Assembly: GCF_013368755.1 (NCBI RefSeq)
Contig: NC_049564.1
Location: 938,001-1,002,000, forward strand
DNA length: 64,000 bases
DNA from: Talaromyces rugulosus
Taxonomy: Eukaryota > Ascomycota > Eurotiomycetes > Eurotiales > Trichocomaceae
Direction: 5' to 3'
Part shown: positions 1-14,151 of the stretch, in pieces
Numbering within the stretch: the stretch's first letter is position 1
How the letters are laid out: every line of letters starts with the position of its first letter
Position numbers and translations under genes: made by a program
The notes under the pieces: generated by a model
The model's input: only the letters and a program-made list of their open reading frames with translations
What the model was told of the DNA's origin: nothing
Database searches by the model: none

Positions 1-2927
<2,927 letters not shown>

Positions 2928-3527
2928 TTAGTGTTTGGTTGCCACAACTGTAATCGCACTCGGGTCAGTCGCAACGATATTCTCGGTAGTTTGTGATGGT
3001 GACTTACCAGCAGGAACGACAATAACAATGATCAGAATAATGACGACGACCACCAAGCACACGCGCATCTTCATGTCCTTCCACCACATTTGTTTTCGCA
3101 CTCGGTTGGCGCCTCGGCGGAAGCCTTGCGCAGAAACAGCCAGGTTGTCCGTCTTATCTTGGAGGGAGTCGAGGCGTTCGCCACGCTGAGACACCTTGTT
3201 GATGTTCTCACGCATCACACCGACGGTGTCATCGATTTGCTATATCGCTCAAAAGTTAGTACATCTATATTTTGCTATTTTCACATTCGAAAGAGCAAAT
3301 CAAATGAGCGGGGAGACTATTCAACAGTCACACGCAGGTCGACAGCGTTGGGTTGTCTCAGGCGTTTGTTGTTTTGGTCTGCTCTGGTGGGCACTCACAG
3401 CTTGCAACGCCGCAGTTCTTTGGTTTCCATTTTGTGCAGAGTTTCCACCGGCACCTGCGGCACCTGCGGCACCCCCAGCACCGCCGGCAGGGATATAGGG
3501 GTCGTATGGAGGCTCGCGGTCAGCCAT
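2928..3527 (-). CDS. synA: Synaptobrevin/VAMP R-SNARE (Snc1/SynA type)
   Basis: This is a vesicle R-SNARE for fusion of secretory and endosomal vesicles with the plasma membrane. Exons on the complement are 3399-3527, 3008-3239 and 2928-2947, giving 126 residues. The start at 3527 gives a short Gly/Ala-rich variable head. The SNARE helix follows, with the zero-layer arginine at about residue 62 and the conserved DKTDNLA and GFRRGANRV segments. Next is the juxtamembrane KQMWW motif and one C-terminal membrane anchor, the usual tail-anchored layout. The last intron (2948-3007) leaves a 20 nt terminal exon encoding VVATKH, the usual end of fungal synaptobrevins. Reading through that intron would add a polar tail, so splicing is the better model. 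Exon 1 to 2 joins at GT 3398 and AG 3240. The symbol follows Aspergillus usage. Confidence 0.93.
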
Positions 3528-4759
3528 GGCGATTTAGTGTAGATTTGGCAAGAAAGGAGGCCTGAGAATCAGGCGGTTGAATAAGAAGGAGGCGACCTGG
3601 CGCAGGCGAGAAGCTCGGAGCGTTGAAAGGTAAATAAAAAGCGACCGCAAATAGCAAGACTGGGAAGATCGGGCGGTTGTGGATGGTGTTGTGTTGAAAG
3701 CGATGTGGTGGTGAGTCTTGACAGATCTGGAGTCGCAGCTGCGTTTCGCCTGGGCCGGACCGTCGGGAGGTGAGACAGCACGTGATCGCCGTGGCTCAGT
3801 TCCAAGAATGATGGCAGTAACTCCGCCGGGACACGTAGGAATGCCGCCTGTCAATTAAAATTAAATTCTCGGCGTCGCTTCTCATTGACTGACTTCTACG
3901 GTTTTCATTATTGTTGTTCTGGTTTACTGGTGATCTGCGTCTAGCAAGAGTCCCCTGAATATCAACCAGCCCCTAACGATCTGCATTGCGATAGATACTA
4001 TTGATACTATTGATATTTTGCCAGACATCGCCACCGGTCTGATTTTGCTGCTGTTAATAATTAATAATAGTACGTATATGAATACTTCGTTCAACATCTG
4101 CCAGGCAACACAATTAAATAAAAACGGTCTCAGCCACCTCGCCCAGCCACTTATCATCACGTGGTAACGCACTAACCCGATACGGAAAAGCGTAACGTGC
4201 CACTCCTCCAGACTATATGGGATGCCTCAGGCCGCCAACTTTACTTCCATCATCTCAACTCAACATTGAAGCCGGCCACAGTGCTTGCGTCACTGGTTTC
4301 TTTCTAACTAATACTAAGATGCTGTTTGACTATCGTGGGGAGAACGAAACTAGTCAACCCCGCCCAATCGGCATTTCTCGACTACAGAAATTCCGCCTAT
4401 CAATGGCCGCGCCCGTCTACCTAGCTTGCCTTTTCAGTACTATTACTGATTGTCGAATCTCCAACAGGTCCCATTTGTATCCTTTTTGATTGCCCCTAAT
4501 TTCCCACACGAACGGGTCCCTTCTCCGCATTTCCATCTTGGGGTTGGCTTTCGGAAGAAATCTGGAGATGACGCGGGGATGGTCGCTGGCATTGGTTGAG
4601 GTCTGATTAGGAGCTGATTTATCCGTCTATGGCGAGATGCAATTCAGCCGGAGAGACTACTCGATTATTATATATGCACTAAAGATACCCGAATTATTAT
4701 AGAATTGAATTGAACTCAGCATTAGAGTTGTGCCTAATCACGCCAACAGCAGCGTCAGA
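3528..4759. other. Intergenic region: divergent promoters of synaptobrevin and exopolygalacturonase
   Basis: About 1.2 kb between two divergently transcribed genes. No gene is supported. It must carry both promoters. GC-type hexamers fitting the CreA consensus SYGGRG occur at 4335-4340, 4562-4567 and 4573-4578, but they are no more frequent than expected by chance. Confidence 0.55.
4668..4678 (+). promoter_or_regulatory. Probable TATA element of the exopolygalacturonase gene
   Basis: ATTATATATGC lies about 85 bases upstream of the chosen ATG at 4760, a normal distance for an inducible fungal secreted-enzyme gene. This is a motif match only; no transcript start is known. Confidence 0.4.
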
Positions 4760-6400
4760 ATGAGAATCACCTCGACTTTCCAGCTACTTCTCGCAAGTGC
4801 TGCCCTAGCAGCACCAAATACCGAAAAAGCGCTAGCTGTCTCTCGCAATCACGCTGTTTCGCCGAAGAATCCTTTTAGGCCCCTGCCGGACACGAGACAA
4901 CGTACCAAAGTATGCCATGTCGACTCTCATGGTGACGGCTCCGACGACTCCGAGTACATCCTAGATGCCATAAAGAAATGCAATAATGATGGTAGAGTTG
5001 TTTTTGACAAGAACTACACTATCGGCACAGCGCTAAATTTGCAGTTTCTCAAGCACATCGACCTGGGTAGTTCATGCGTCTCTCGGACTGAAAACTAGAG
5101 TGCTGATGATACAATGTAGATATCACTGGTTATGTGCAATTCACCAACGACACCGACTACTGGCAAGCAAACGCCTTTAAGCAAATCTATCAAAATGCCA
5201 CGACTTTCTTCCAACTTGGTGGCGAAGACGTGAATGTCTACGGCGGCGGCACCCTCGACGGGAACGGACAGGTCTGGTACGACCTATATGCTGAAGACGC
5301 CCTCATTCTACGTCCAATCCTCGTCGGTATCATCGGGTTGAGCGGGGGCTCTATCGGCCCATTGAACTTGAGATATTCGCCACAGTGGTACCATTTTGTC
5401 GCCAATTCGTCCGACGTTCTTTTCGACGGATTGGATATTTCCGGCTTCAGCACGAGTGACAACGAAGCTAAGAATACTGATGGATGGTAACCATTCTTTC
5501 ACTCTATTTCTCACCGTAGAAACTAACACTATTTTAAAATAGGGACATATATCGCTCCGAGAATATCGTGGTTCAGAACTCTGTTATCAACAATGGCGAT
5601 GGTATGGAGAAATCTCTCGCTCTGTAAAATGGCTATTCTGATGCAGGAAAAACAGATTGCGTTTCTTTCAAACCAAACAGTACCAATATCCTCGTCCAAA
5701 ACTTACATTGCAACGGTTCGCACGGTATTTCTGTTGGGTCCCTAGGCCAATACAAAGGCGAGGTGGATATTGTCGAGAACGTCTTGGTCTACAACATCTC
5801 CATGTTCAATGCATCGGTTTGTTTACCCTCGCACTAGTAATATCGAAATTTCCTATCTGATCGAGAATCTTCTCAGGACGGCGCACGCATCAAGGTCTGG
5901 CCTGGCCTTTCCTCTGAACTATCAACTGATCTTCAAGGTGGTGGCGGTTCTGGCAATGTTCAGAACATCACTTACGACACCATGTTTGTCGACAATGTCG
6001 ACTGGGCGATTGAGTTGACGCAGTGTTATGGGCAAAGCAACCAGACGCTATGCACTGAGTACCCCAGCAATCTAACCATTTCAGATATCTGGTTCAAGGA
6101 TTTTACGGGTGTGACGAGCACAAGTAAGGAGCCAGATGTGGCGACTCTAATCTGTTCTAGCCCTAATGTACGTCTAATTGTCAACCTGGCTGTCTGGATA
6201 AAAATATATGTGCTAATGCTTTTTCAGGTTTGTTCAAATATCTATGCAAACAACATCAATGTCACAAGCCCTACCGGAACAAATGAAGTTATTTGTCAAA
6301 ATGTACGTTTGCTCCTAGTCCATCTTTGAAAAGTCAACTAACGAACTGGATTGCTTTACAGGTTGATGAATCCAATCTTCAGCTGAACTGCACGTCATGA
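4760..6400 (+). CDS. Secreted exopolygalacturonase, glycoside hydrolase family 28
   Basis: Removes galacturonate units from the non-reducing end of pectin outside the cell. Seven exons give 432 residues: 4760-5066, 5120-5486, 5543-5601, 5656-5816, 5877-6167, 6228-6302, 6362-6400. The ATG at 4760 is preferred over 4730 because it directly opens a signal peptide (MRITS then a Leu/Ala core ending ALAAP). GH28 catalytic motifs are all present: NTDGWD (Asp223), the paired Asp244-Asp245 in NNGDDC, GSHGIS (His267) and ARIKVW (Arg302, Lys304). The SVGSLGQY context and several N-glycosylation sequons fit exo- rather than endo-acting enzymes. The third intron has two AG acceptors nine bases apart (5646 and 5655). 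Only the second restores the adjacent catalytic Asp pair, so it was chosen. The MFS gene lies about 1 kb downstream on the same strand. Confidence 0.93.
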
Positions 6401-6472
6401 GTGATAGTTTTGGCTTTAGATAGATTTCCGAAAATGTGTCTTGAAACCAGACCTCAAAAAGCTGTTACCAGG

Positions 6473-6486
6473 GTTAGGGTTAGGTA
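6473..6486 (+). repeat. Two-unit telomere-like TTAGGG tract
   Basis: AGGGTTAGGGTTAGG is two full copies of the fungal telomere unit inside single-copy sequence. It is too short to be a telomere and may be chance or a repaired break. Confidence 0.4.
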
Positions 6487-7232
6487 AATATATGTTTATT
6501 AGCAGGCTTTATGTTATCAAACTCAGTCCACCAACTGATTATTTACTAAAACCATCCATGTAAAACCGACAGATTGGAAAACTCAAAATTTCAAAGGTTT
6601 TATTGACATCTTAATGGACAGAATAATATATGTATTTTCAACCAATGCCAGTACGCAAAATAAGCCTCGGTCTACCAAATAGTCTATACCGCATACTATC
6701 TGTCGGATGCTGACTTCGGCATCGACAATACGAATATACCACACTAGCGCTGTCATTTGCCATTTTCCCTGGAGATCAACATGTCAGGCTGATTAGTGGC
6801 GCCTTTATTCGGCAAAAATTGCTGCAAAGGGTGCATTAGACTGGTACCAAAGTTTGATCATTTCCGGCTCTGACAGCAACAAGGTTACGTATTTAACTTG
6901 CCATGTGGTACTGGCGGAGGCACTGCGGGACCGGTGATATATCATTAATACTGTGGTCTGTAAGTTTCCAACGAACTTACATTTACGCATTTAGTCCAAC
7001 CTTGTTTATTTGGCCGCCCAGACCTAACAGCACCTTAATCGGTCACAGATCAGCCCAGGCCGGTGATTTATTTCACTTGGCGTGGCGTTGGTTACGTCCA
7101 ATGTAGGTGCCGAACTTAACTACCGGTTTCATTACTGTCACTGAGCACTCGAGGGTTGGGAATTTTAATCTTGCGCCAAGAGCTTATTGACCAATGCGGG
7201 GTAGATGGCAAAAGCTGGGGCCGTTGAGATCT

Positions 7233-7247
7233 GGGGTATATATCCCC
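7233..7247 (+). promoter_or_regulatory. TATA-containing near-palindrome upstream of MFS gene
   Basis: GGGG, then a TATATAT core, then CCCC, about 200 bases before the ATG at 7448. The core can serve as a TATA box and the G/C arms give dyad symmetry. Motif-based call only. Confidence 0.35.
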
Positions 7248-7447
7248 ATGCGATGTCGCGACCGGCAATATCAACTACTATCTATATCTTCGAGTTTACA
7301 GTACATTGAGTTCGTGATCATTTCAAAATACCCCTTTTAATAGTTTCACAATTTCCGAACAGTCTTGAGTTGAGATCAAAAACCTGGTGTACTGGGTATT
7401 TGAAGCTTCCCAGTGTTTTTTCAACGCCTGGAGTATTTGCAGTCACC

Positions 7448-9472
7448 ATGGAGATGAACTATGATGAGTCGGTAAGTTTGTGATATAGCACACTCTAATC
7501 AATATTCGGATGTTCTCTGACAATCACTTCTATAGACTCTTCAGCAGTAAGTTACCGAGATGACTGTGACCAATTACACTATTCTAACTCACCCAAAGCC
7601 TCGAGGAGGAGCTGGATGTCAAAATATACCCTGGTACAGAGATTATGACCGATGTAGGGACGCATCATTTCGTGAGGTCATCTGGCGCGTCTTCCGACGT
7701 CTTGGTACCGCAACCATCCAATGATCCCCACGATCCATTGGTATGTATACAAACACGCCAAATACACATGGTATCTTCCCAGCTCGATATTTCTAACGGC
7801 GGCTTGTATAGAACTGGAATCCGTATTGGAAACTTGGCGTCATATCTCTGATCACCGCATCCAACTTCGTCATGGGAATGGGTCCTCTCGCCGTGGCTCC
7901 AATGTTTGGGGATCTCATGGCAGAATTCAAAACTGACTTGGCTTCTGTTGTCCAATTTACCGGTGTCTGCATTCTGGTTCTTGGATTTAGCAACTTTTTC
8001 TGGTAAATTGATAAGCCTCTAATTCTGTTCAGACCAGACTCTAATAAGTTGCCGATAATAGGGTTCCCGTGTCCGAGACCTTTGGTAGACGCCCAGTCCT
8101 CATATTCTCGTCTATTGTTTGTTTAGGGTCCAATATCTGGCGGGCAAAGGCAACCACATATGGGAGTTTTATGGGAGCGTGCGTCTTGAACGGCTTTGGT
8201 GCTGGGCCCTGTGAGGTAAGTAGTATAATTCGGAGAAAAGGGAATTCTGGCTGACGAAATGGATGGATGAGTAGACACTTCAACCTCAAGTCATTACGGA
8301 CACTTTCTTCCTTCATGAACGGGGCTTCTACAACACCTTGTATTTTACTTTTTATTTCGGATCTTTGATGGTAAGTGCTTCACACATCTATGGGTTTTGA
8401 TAGTACTGAATAGTTCATCCCAGGTTGGTCCCATCCTGTCTGGTTCCATGGCTCTCCATGTTGGCTGGCGGAGCTTCTGGTGGCTCAATGTGGCTGCATT
8501 CGCTTTCATTATTGTCATATCAGTTTTCCTGTTCCCGGAGACAAAGTGGCACCGGCTCCATCCTCGAGAGATTCATCGGGCTACTTCTCAAGAGCGCCAA
8601 CAAGTCAACAAGGATGAAAAGGGCTCTGCCTCTCAAGAGGAAGAAGTCTGCGATCCTTTCTTGCACAAGGGTCATCCATCAAAAAGCCAATTCAACATAT
8701 ATCAACCATGCCAAAACTGGGTAAAAACAATGCTTTTATCTTTCTGGACACCCTGGAGATTGCTTTTGTACCCCATTGTCGAATACGCTGCTTTTGTCGT
8801 CTCGTGGTCGGCCAGTTGCTTTTTGACGGCCAATCTGACCCAGAGCCAGGCGTTTGCCGCTCCTCCCTACAACTGGTCTAGTCAGTCGGTGGGATTCACA
8901 AATTTTGCAACGCTGGCCGGTGCTCTTATCGGCTTGTTCACCAATGGACCGTTGTCGGACTGGATCTCGATGCGCGCGACGAAACGCAACCGCGGTATTC
9001 GAGAGCCTGAAATGAGATTGCCGACTTTGATACCCTACGTACTGATTTCCATTTTGGGGAATTTCATCATTGCATTTGGCTATGAATACCGTTGGGACTG
9101 GAGGGTGAGCTCGACCCCTCTTATAAATAAAGAAGTTGCTAACCAAGAACCAAGGCCATCGTAATCGTCGGATACACCTGCGCCGGTATACAAGTCGCCG
9201 CCCTGCCCGCGATTGCGAGTACATATGCAGTCGACAGCTACAAACCCGTGGTTGGATCAGTATTTATCGCGATCACGGTTAATAAAAATTTATGGGGTTA
9301 TGGGTTTAGTAAGTTTATCACCACATGGACAGAGGAGTCGGGGTATATACCGGCGATTATGTTGAACATGTGTTTGGCGACGCTTTGGTTCTCGTTTGGA
9401 ATTGTTTTTTACTTTTATGGGAAGCGGTTTAGGAAGTGGACGGCCAAGTCGGATTTGCATGATGCAAATTGA
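7448..9472 (+). CDS. Major facilitator superfamily transporter, DHA1/HOL1-like
   Basis: This is a 12-helix plasma-membrane antiporter-type carrier whose substrate cannot be read from sequence. Eight exons give 538 residues: 7448-7471, 7536-7546, 7599-7740, 7812-8002, 8062-8215, 8275-8370, 8424-9104, 9155-9472. All junctions keep frame. The N-terminal tail has the NWNPYWK segment just before helix 1. Motif A after helix 2 reads as an ETFGRRPVLI-type loop. A GPCE turn and the HERGFYNTLYF segment are typical of the HOL1/DHA1 group. A charged central loop (about residues 235-290) separates the two six-helix halves. Exon 2 is only 11 nt. The gene sits between a pectinase and a dehydrogenase/regulator pair, so drug, sugar-acid or metabolite export are all possible; I would not choose among them. 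Confidence 0.9.
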
Positions 9473-9875
9473 TGGTTGATAGATTAATGATTGATTGAAA
9501 GAATTTATCATAGTATACGGGGCATTGCTACTTGTATTCTTTTCTTAAATAAGTCAACAGCATCATTAAATCCAGAAAGCCAGATCACGCATATAGAGGG
9601 ACATAAATCAACATTTACAAGTCTCTTGGTATACCTGCAAAGTGTTAACTATCACCTGTGGCTTCGGACCACGTGATAGTTATGACCCTAATGACATCAA
9701 CATTGGAAACTGCCCACGTCAAACAATTGGTACTATCGACCTTTGATTGCTTTCACTTGATGTACGTCAATTGAATGTGGTATCACGAGGCCAATATACA
9801 TCGAGATTTTAATTCATATCATTATAATTGATATATACAAGCACCAATTCATGTCAACTGATGTCAATTGGTAAA
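9473..9875. other. Convergent intergenic region between MFS gene and SDR gene
   Basis: About 400 bases, AT-rich, holding the 3' ends of two convergent genes. The part at 9757-9790 shares short similarity with 29841-29880 (see findings). No gene is supported. Confidence 0.5.
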
Positions 9876-10905
9876 TCACGCATATCCCAAATTCCAAAAC
9901 ATCTCAATATTTTTTTTCACATTCTCGTCTGCATAAGCCGGCTGCTCCACAAACGTCACATTCCCTTCATACAACTCTGCAATCTTGCCCGTCAAACTCG
10001 AGTCCGTCAGGAGCGTCTCGACCGCCCTGGTCACGGTTGACATGGGCGTAATGATCATGTGTTTGAAGAGGTCCCCGTCAGAGGCGATATTCGTTTCTGC
10101 ATGTTGAACAGGTCAGTTACAGTGTAATGCACAATAGAAAAAGAAAAGAGAAGGGTTTAACGCACCGACAACCGCGGGGGCAAGTCCGTTGATCTGGATT
10201 CCTTCCAATCCGAGCGGCTTGGCCAGCGATCTCACAAGGCCGACAACACCATGTTTAGCGGTTGCATAAAAGGGCGCCATGGGGAAAGAGTATATGCCAG
10301 CATTTGAGGCTGTGCAAATAATACCGCCTTTGGAGCCGCTGCTATTCGGGGCGTTTTTGAGCATGTAGTGAATAGCCAGTTTGATAGCTGTTTACATCAA
10401 ATATTAGTATACCATTAACTCTGTGAGTGGGAAAACGAACAGTAAATAACACCCGACAAATTCACATCTAGCGTTGCCAAAACCGGTTTCGACGGTTTCT
10501 CTTCGTTCTTATCGATCAGCGTCCCCCTCTCGGTAACCCCAGCATTGGCAAACACATAGTCGACTCGACCTTGGTGTTTTACGACATCTTCAAACGCCGC
10601 CGCCTGGCTCTCCCACGAAGCCACGTCGCACTGATGAGAACTCAGACTAATAGCAGGAAACTCCTGCTGAAGCGTCGAGACCGTCTGCGCAGCCGCGGTT
10701 GCGTTAATGTCGAAGATGGAGATGTGCACTGGCGTTAAGGTGGCATGGGTTTGGGAAGCGAGGAAACGAGTGATTCCAAGGCCGATTCCGGATGCACCAC
10801 CTGTTCTATTTGTTATTATTATTCTTCTTCGTTCTTACATGTAGAAGGGAATAAGAAGACGGTACCTGTGACGATAAAGACTTTCTTCTGTGTTTGCGCC
10901 GACAT
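9876..10905 (-). CDS. NAD-type short-chain dehydrogenase/reductase, 15-hydroxyprostaglandin dehydrogenase-like
   Basis: A cytosolic alcohol/ketone oxidoreductase of the classical SDR family. Complement exons 10866-10905, 10441-10800, 10166-10387 and 9876-10096 give 280 residues. The cofactor motif is TGGASGIG (residues 13-20). An Asp closing strand 2 (the FDIN segment) favours NAD over NADP. The structural NAG motif follows (FANAGV). The catalytic triad is Ser161, Tyr174 and Lys178 with the usual 13-residue Ser-Tyr spacing. The C-terminal half has the NGLAPAVVET turn and a helical tail. The best family fit is the fungal group related to 15-hydroxyprostaglandin dehydrogenase, whose natural substrates in fungi are mostly unknown. 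It is convergent with the MFS gene and lies next to the zinc-finger regulator; joint control is possible but unproven. Confidence 0.9.
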
Positions 10906-11702
10906 GGTGATAGTATGTATTATTATTCTCCACTAACGGCTATGATGGATAGTCGATATACTCAACAATATTTATGGTTTGGGACTGCTGGGGTAATTAA
11001 TTGATCTAATGTTAAAGACGAGTCCGGATCTGAACGAACAAGATGAATAGATGACTCGGCGCTCTCCGCACGACAGAGTCCGTATCGATAACCCCACCTC
11101 GAAAGGGACCCGTTCATGGAGGGAAAAAAAGGTCAAGGTGGGGAGACCGAAAATAATACACATTCGTATGCATAGTATTCCACTATATGTACAAGCTAGT
11201 AAGCAGCAGTAGTCGTATTTGCCGGGCTGTAGGGGTTATTCCGGCTCTATACAGTACGGTAATGTGCCGAACTGGTGCGTATCGGGGAGAATCAAAGTGA
11301 ATGTCCTAGTTTACCGCAACGCCACGGATATACGAAGTGATTACGGAATAGAAAACTTGTGAACAGGATAGACGTTATTTAAATATCCAGCTGGTCCAAT
11401 TTATCTGGTGCTCTACTACAGCGTACTCAGCTTTGTATAGCATATAAATTAAATAGTAAGATCCTCCAAGCAGAATGAGTTCTGCCTGAAAAAAAGAATG
11501 CCCAGCAGATAGTTTACTCAAATTACATAAACAGTAACCTCGGCATATAAGCACCAATACCATTTCCTTGCTAATAGACAGACCCTTTTTTGTACCAGCT
11601 ACTCGCAAACGCCGCCGCCGATCCCTTGACGCCTGCCTAATATGCCTAACGCTGTCCTGTACAATGAACCGACAGAGGGGTAAAAAAAAAAAATAGAATA
11701 CA
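10906..11702. other. Intergenic region between SDR and zinc-finger regulator
   Basis: About 800 bases holding the SDR promoter (read leftward) and the 3' flank of the regulator gene. I see no gene or recognisable repeat. Confidence 0.5.
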
Positions 11703-14151
11703 TCAATCGTTTTCGTCCTGTAACAAGACCTTGAGTTTCCCTAGCTTGTCCTCACATTTGACTTCCATCTGCATAATGACGTCTACGCTTTGTTTCTGCG
11801 TAGTCAGGAGTTGGGCGACGAGGTAGAAATTGTACCCATTCTTGAAGAAGCCCATCGACGCCCACTCATGGGCTGGTATCTGTTCCCGGAGGTTCATCCA
11901 TATGGTACGCCATCGAGCCAAGGCAGTGCGAATGTGTCCGAGGATAGGATCCTCTGGGATGAAAGCCTTGCGTGAGACTGATCGACTGCCATTCGATGGT
12001 GTCAGTGACCTAGATTGCTCCCGAAACTGTCGAAGTCGTATAATAGGAGCTAGGACGGTCATGTGAGAGTTTATATAGGCATACAAAACTGCAGTTTTAT
12101 CATTAGCTTTCGTCGACATGCAAGGGGTAGTGCCCACGTACGGTGGATTAAAATAAACGTATCGAGAACTGTTAAAGACATGCCTCCTGTGGAAGCCTGC
12201 GTTTCTTTTTGCTTGTCAATAGGCCGATCTTCATCAAAAAGATATTGAAAAGCCTCATAAACGGTGGTTTCTCTCGTAAAGCGAAAGTTCGCATGAGTAA
12301 AAGGATGTACAGAATTAAAGACCAAGTCTTCGCAAGGCAGGTCGCATTCCAGTTCCGCAGGCGTCAGTCGACAGGGAAAATTCTGATAGAATGAAAATGC
12401 ACAGTCGAGTAAGGAAATAATATTGATCGTGCTGGGCAGGATTATTAGCATTGACCACTATTGCAAGGGCTACACCTACCGAATCCTGCACTCCTTTTGG
12501 ATCCACAAACTCTCTTGAATTCGGTCCTCCGGTAGATGACGACATTTTGTAAGCACCATATTACGAGCCATCTTCCTCAAATTAGTAATGATCGATGTAA
12601 CTAAAGACTGAAAAAGCTCACCAGAATGATTTCACTAAAGCGGGTCTCCATCGCCCTGTTTCGAGAGACCTTTGTCCCTGCCCAATATTGGATCACGACC
12701 ATGAGATAGGCTGCCTGGAAATTCTGAAACATTGCCCAATCTTTTCGTTCCGTTTCGGTAGTTGGTTGACCCATGAATATACGGCCGACTTCATTCTCGC
12801 ATGACAATGCATCGGTCGAGTAAATGTAAAGTTCTGCGAAATCCAAGACTCGTTTGGCAACGTACGTTTCGCGCTCGTCGCTTGAATACATGGCTCCCAT
12901 AAATACCACAGAAGCTAACAGTGGTGTTGGTGCATGCTCGACATCAAACGATTGCGCATGAATAATCGGGCAATTAGGATGCCAGTATCGGAAATAAAGA
13001 GCAACAAACTTGTGGATACGCTGTGTTGTCAAGAGGAAATGCAGGTTTGTCGAAATTTCTTGCTGCGATTTTTCATCCAGATTCATCGTCCAGGACCTGG
13101 CCAATATGGATTGAATCAAAGATGTTGAAAATGGCCTTTCCGGCTCGTAGTATGACGAATCACCGGCCACGGCCAAATTTAGGTCATGGCCCGGTGTGAG
13201 CGTTGTCTGACCACCGAAACCTCCTAGATATGACTTATGAGTGTCCGCAAAGGGCCCAGTGATGAAAGACATGAAATTATCGTGGAAGGTAGCCAAATCG
13301 TCCGAGTCTGGGAAAATAGCATCGTCCACGCCGGGATTCTTGGTTTCGATCGTATTGGTAATGAGGGGACTGGACGGATTTTCTCGTTCTGTTTGAGTGT
13401 GAAACACCATGCCTCGAGCGCGATCGCTGTGAGGGGGTAGATGGAAGTTTTCCGTGAAGCTGTCGGTGCCTCCATTTAAAAGAAAGCTGATTGAACCACG
13501 ATCGGACGGCTCATATTCTTCGCTCTTGACGGGGAGAAATTCTAATGCGACCATTCTGCGTGTTAGCCCCAGTGCTTCCATATATCATGATTCAAGAAAT
13601 AACACACGGTTGGACTGCCTTTGATCCGCCGTCACCTGTCTGCGTATGTTGTTACACTTGAGATTTCTCTTTACGCAAGAACTGCACGGACTCTCGCCGT
13701 CACACCGGAGCTTCATGGATGTGCACTGCAAGTGGTCAGATGGGTGTCTTCCTCAGATGCGACTACCAGCCCTACCGATTCGCACGCATGTCGGCGTCTA
13801 CCTCGTTGCCCAGTTTCTGGGATCGGGCGATTTCCTCGTTGTGGGCAATCCGGATAGTGATCTCGTAAATTGTCGCTAGATTGCATGAGCATTCTATATT
13901 CTCTATTTGCTCAGGCGCAAACTTACCATCGTGCAAATGATTCGGAACAAAAGACACAGGAATATGGCTTCACGCCGGAATCTGCGGGCAGCAGTTAGAT
14001 GATTGCACTCATTTTGCGGTTTTTTTTTCTCGCTTATTGTTGAAAGGATTGACGTACGGCGGAGGTGGTGTCGCTTGAGATGGTCGATGCGCGTAAAGCC
14101 TCGCTGGCAGATATTACAGCGGAAATGTTTGTCCGGTGTCTGCTGCTTCAT
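11703..14151 (-). CDS. Transcription factor with two C2H2 fingers plus a Zn2Cys6 cluster and fungal middle homology region
   Basis: A nuclear DNA-binding regulator. Complement exons 14058-14151, 13927-13981, 13776-13875, 13636-13725, 12622-13524, 12480-12571, 12142-12431 and 11703-12088 give about 669 residues. Finger 1 is C12, C15, H28, H32, with His32 rebuilt across the first splice. Finger 2 is C40, C43, H56, C60. A binuclear cluster follows at C81, C84, C91, C97, C100 and C107, also split by an intron. The large exon carries the fungal_trans domain (segment FRYWHPNCPIIH), and the SLLDCAF motif is typical of this class. The join between the cluster and the large exon is the weakest: donor 13635 with acceptor 13525 is in frame, but a donor nearer 13604 is also possible. 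It may regulate its neighbours (SDR, MFS, monooxygenase), which is inference. Confidence 0.87.

Larger units (their letters stand above)
6401..7447. other. Intergenic region between exopolygalacturonase and MFS transporter
   Basis: About 1 kb, AT-rich at the left. It holds the 3' flank of the pectinase, a short telomere-like TTAGGG run near 6473-6486, and the promoter of the transporter with a GGGGTATATATCCCC near-palindrome at 7233-7247. No coding gene is supported. Confidence 0.55.

Noticed and set aside
3090..3542. Plus-strand 150-codon open frame
   Set aside because: Opposite the spliced synaptobrevin gene and without any domain.
4335..4578. CreA-type SYGGRG hexamers upstream of the exopolygalacturonase gene
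   Set aside because: Three sites in about 400 bases is near random expectation; no paired arrangement.
8736..9224. Minus-strand 162-codon open frame
   Set aside because: It lies fully opposite the MFS coding sequence, has no domain, and its codon use follows from the plus-strand gene.
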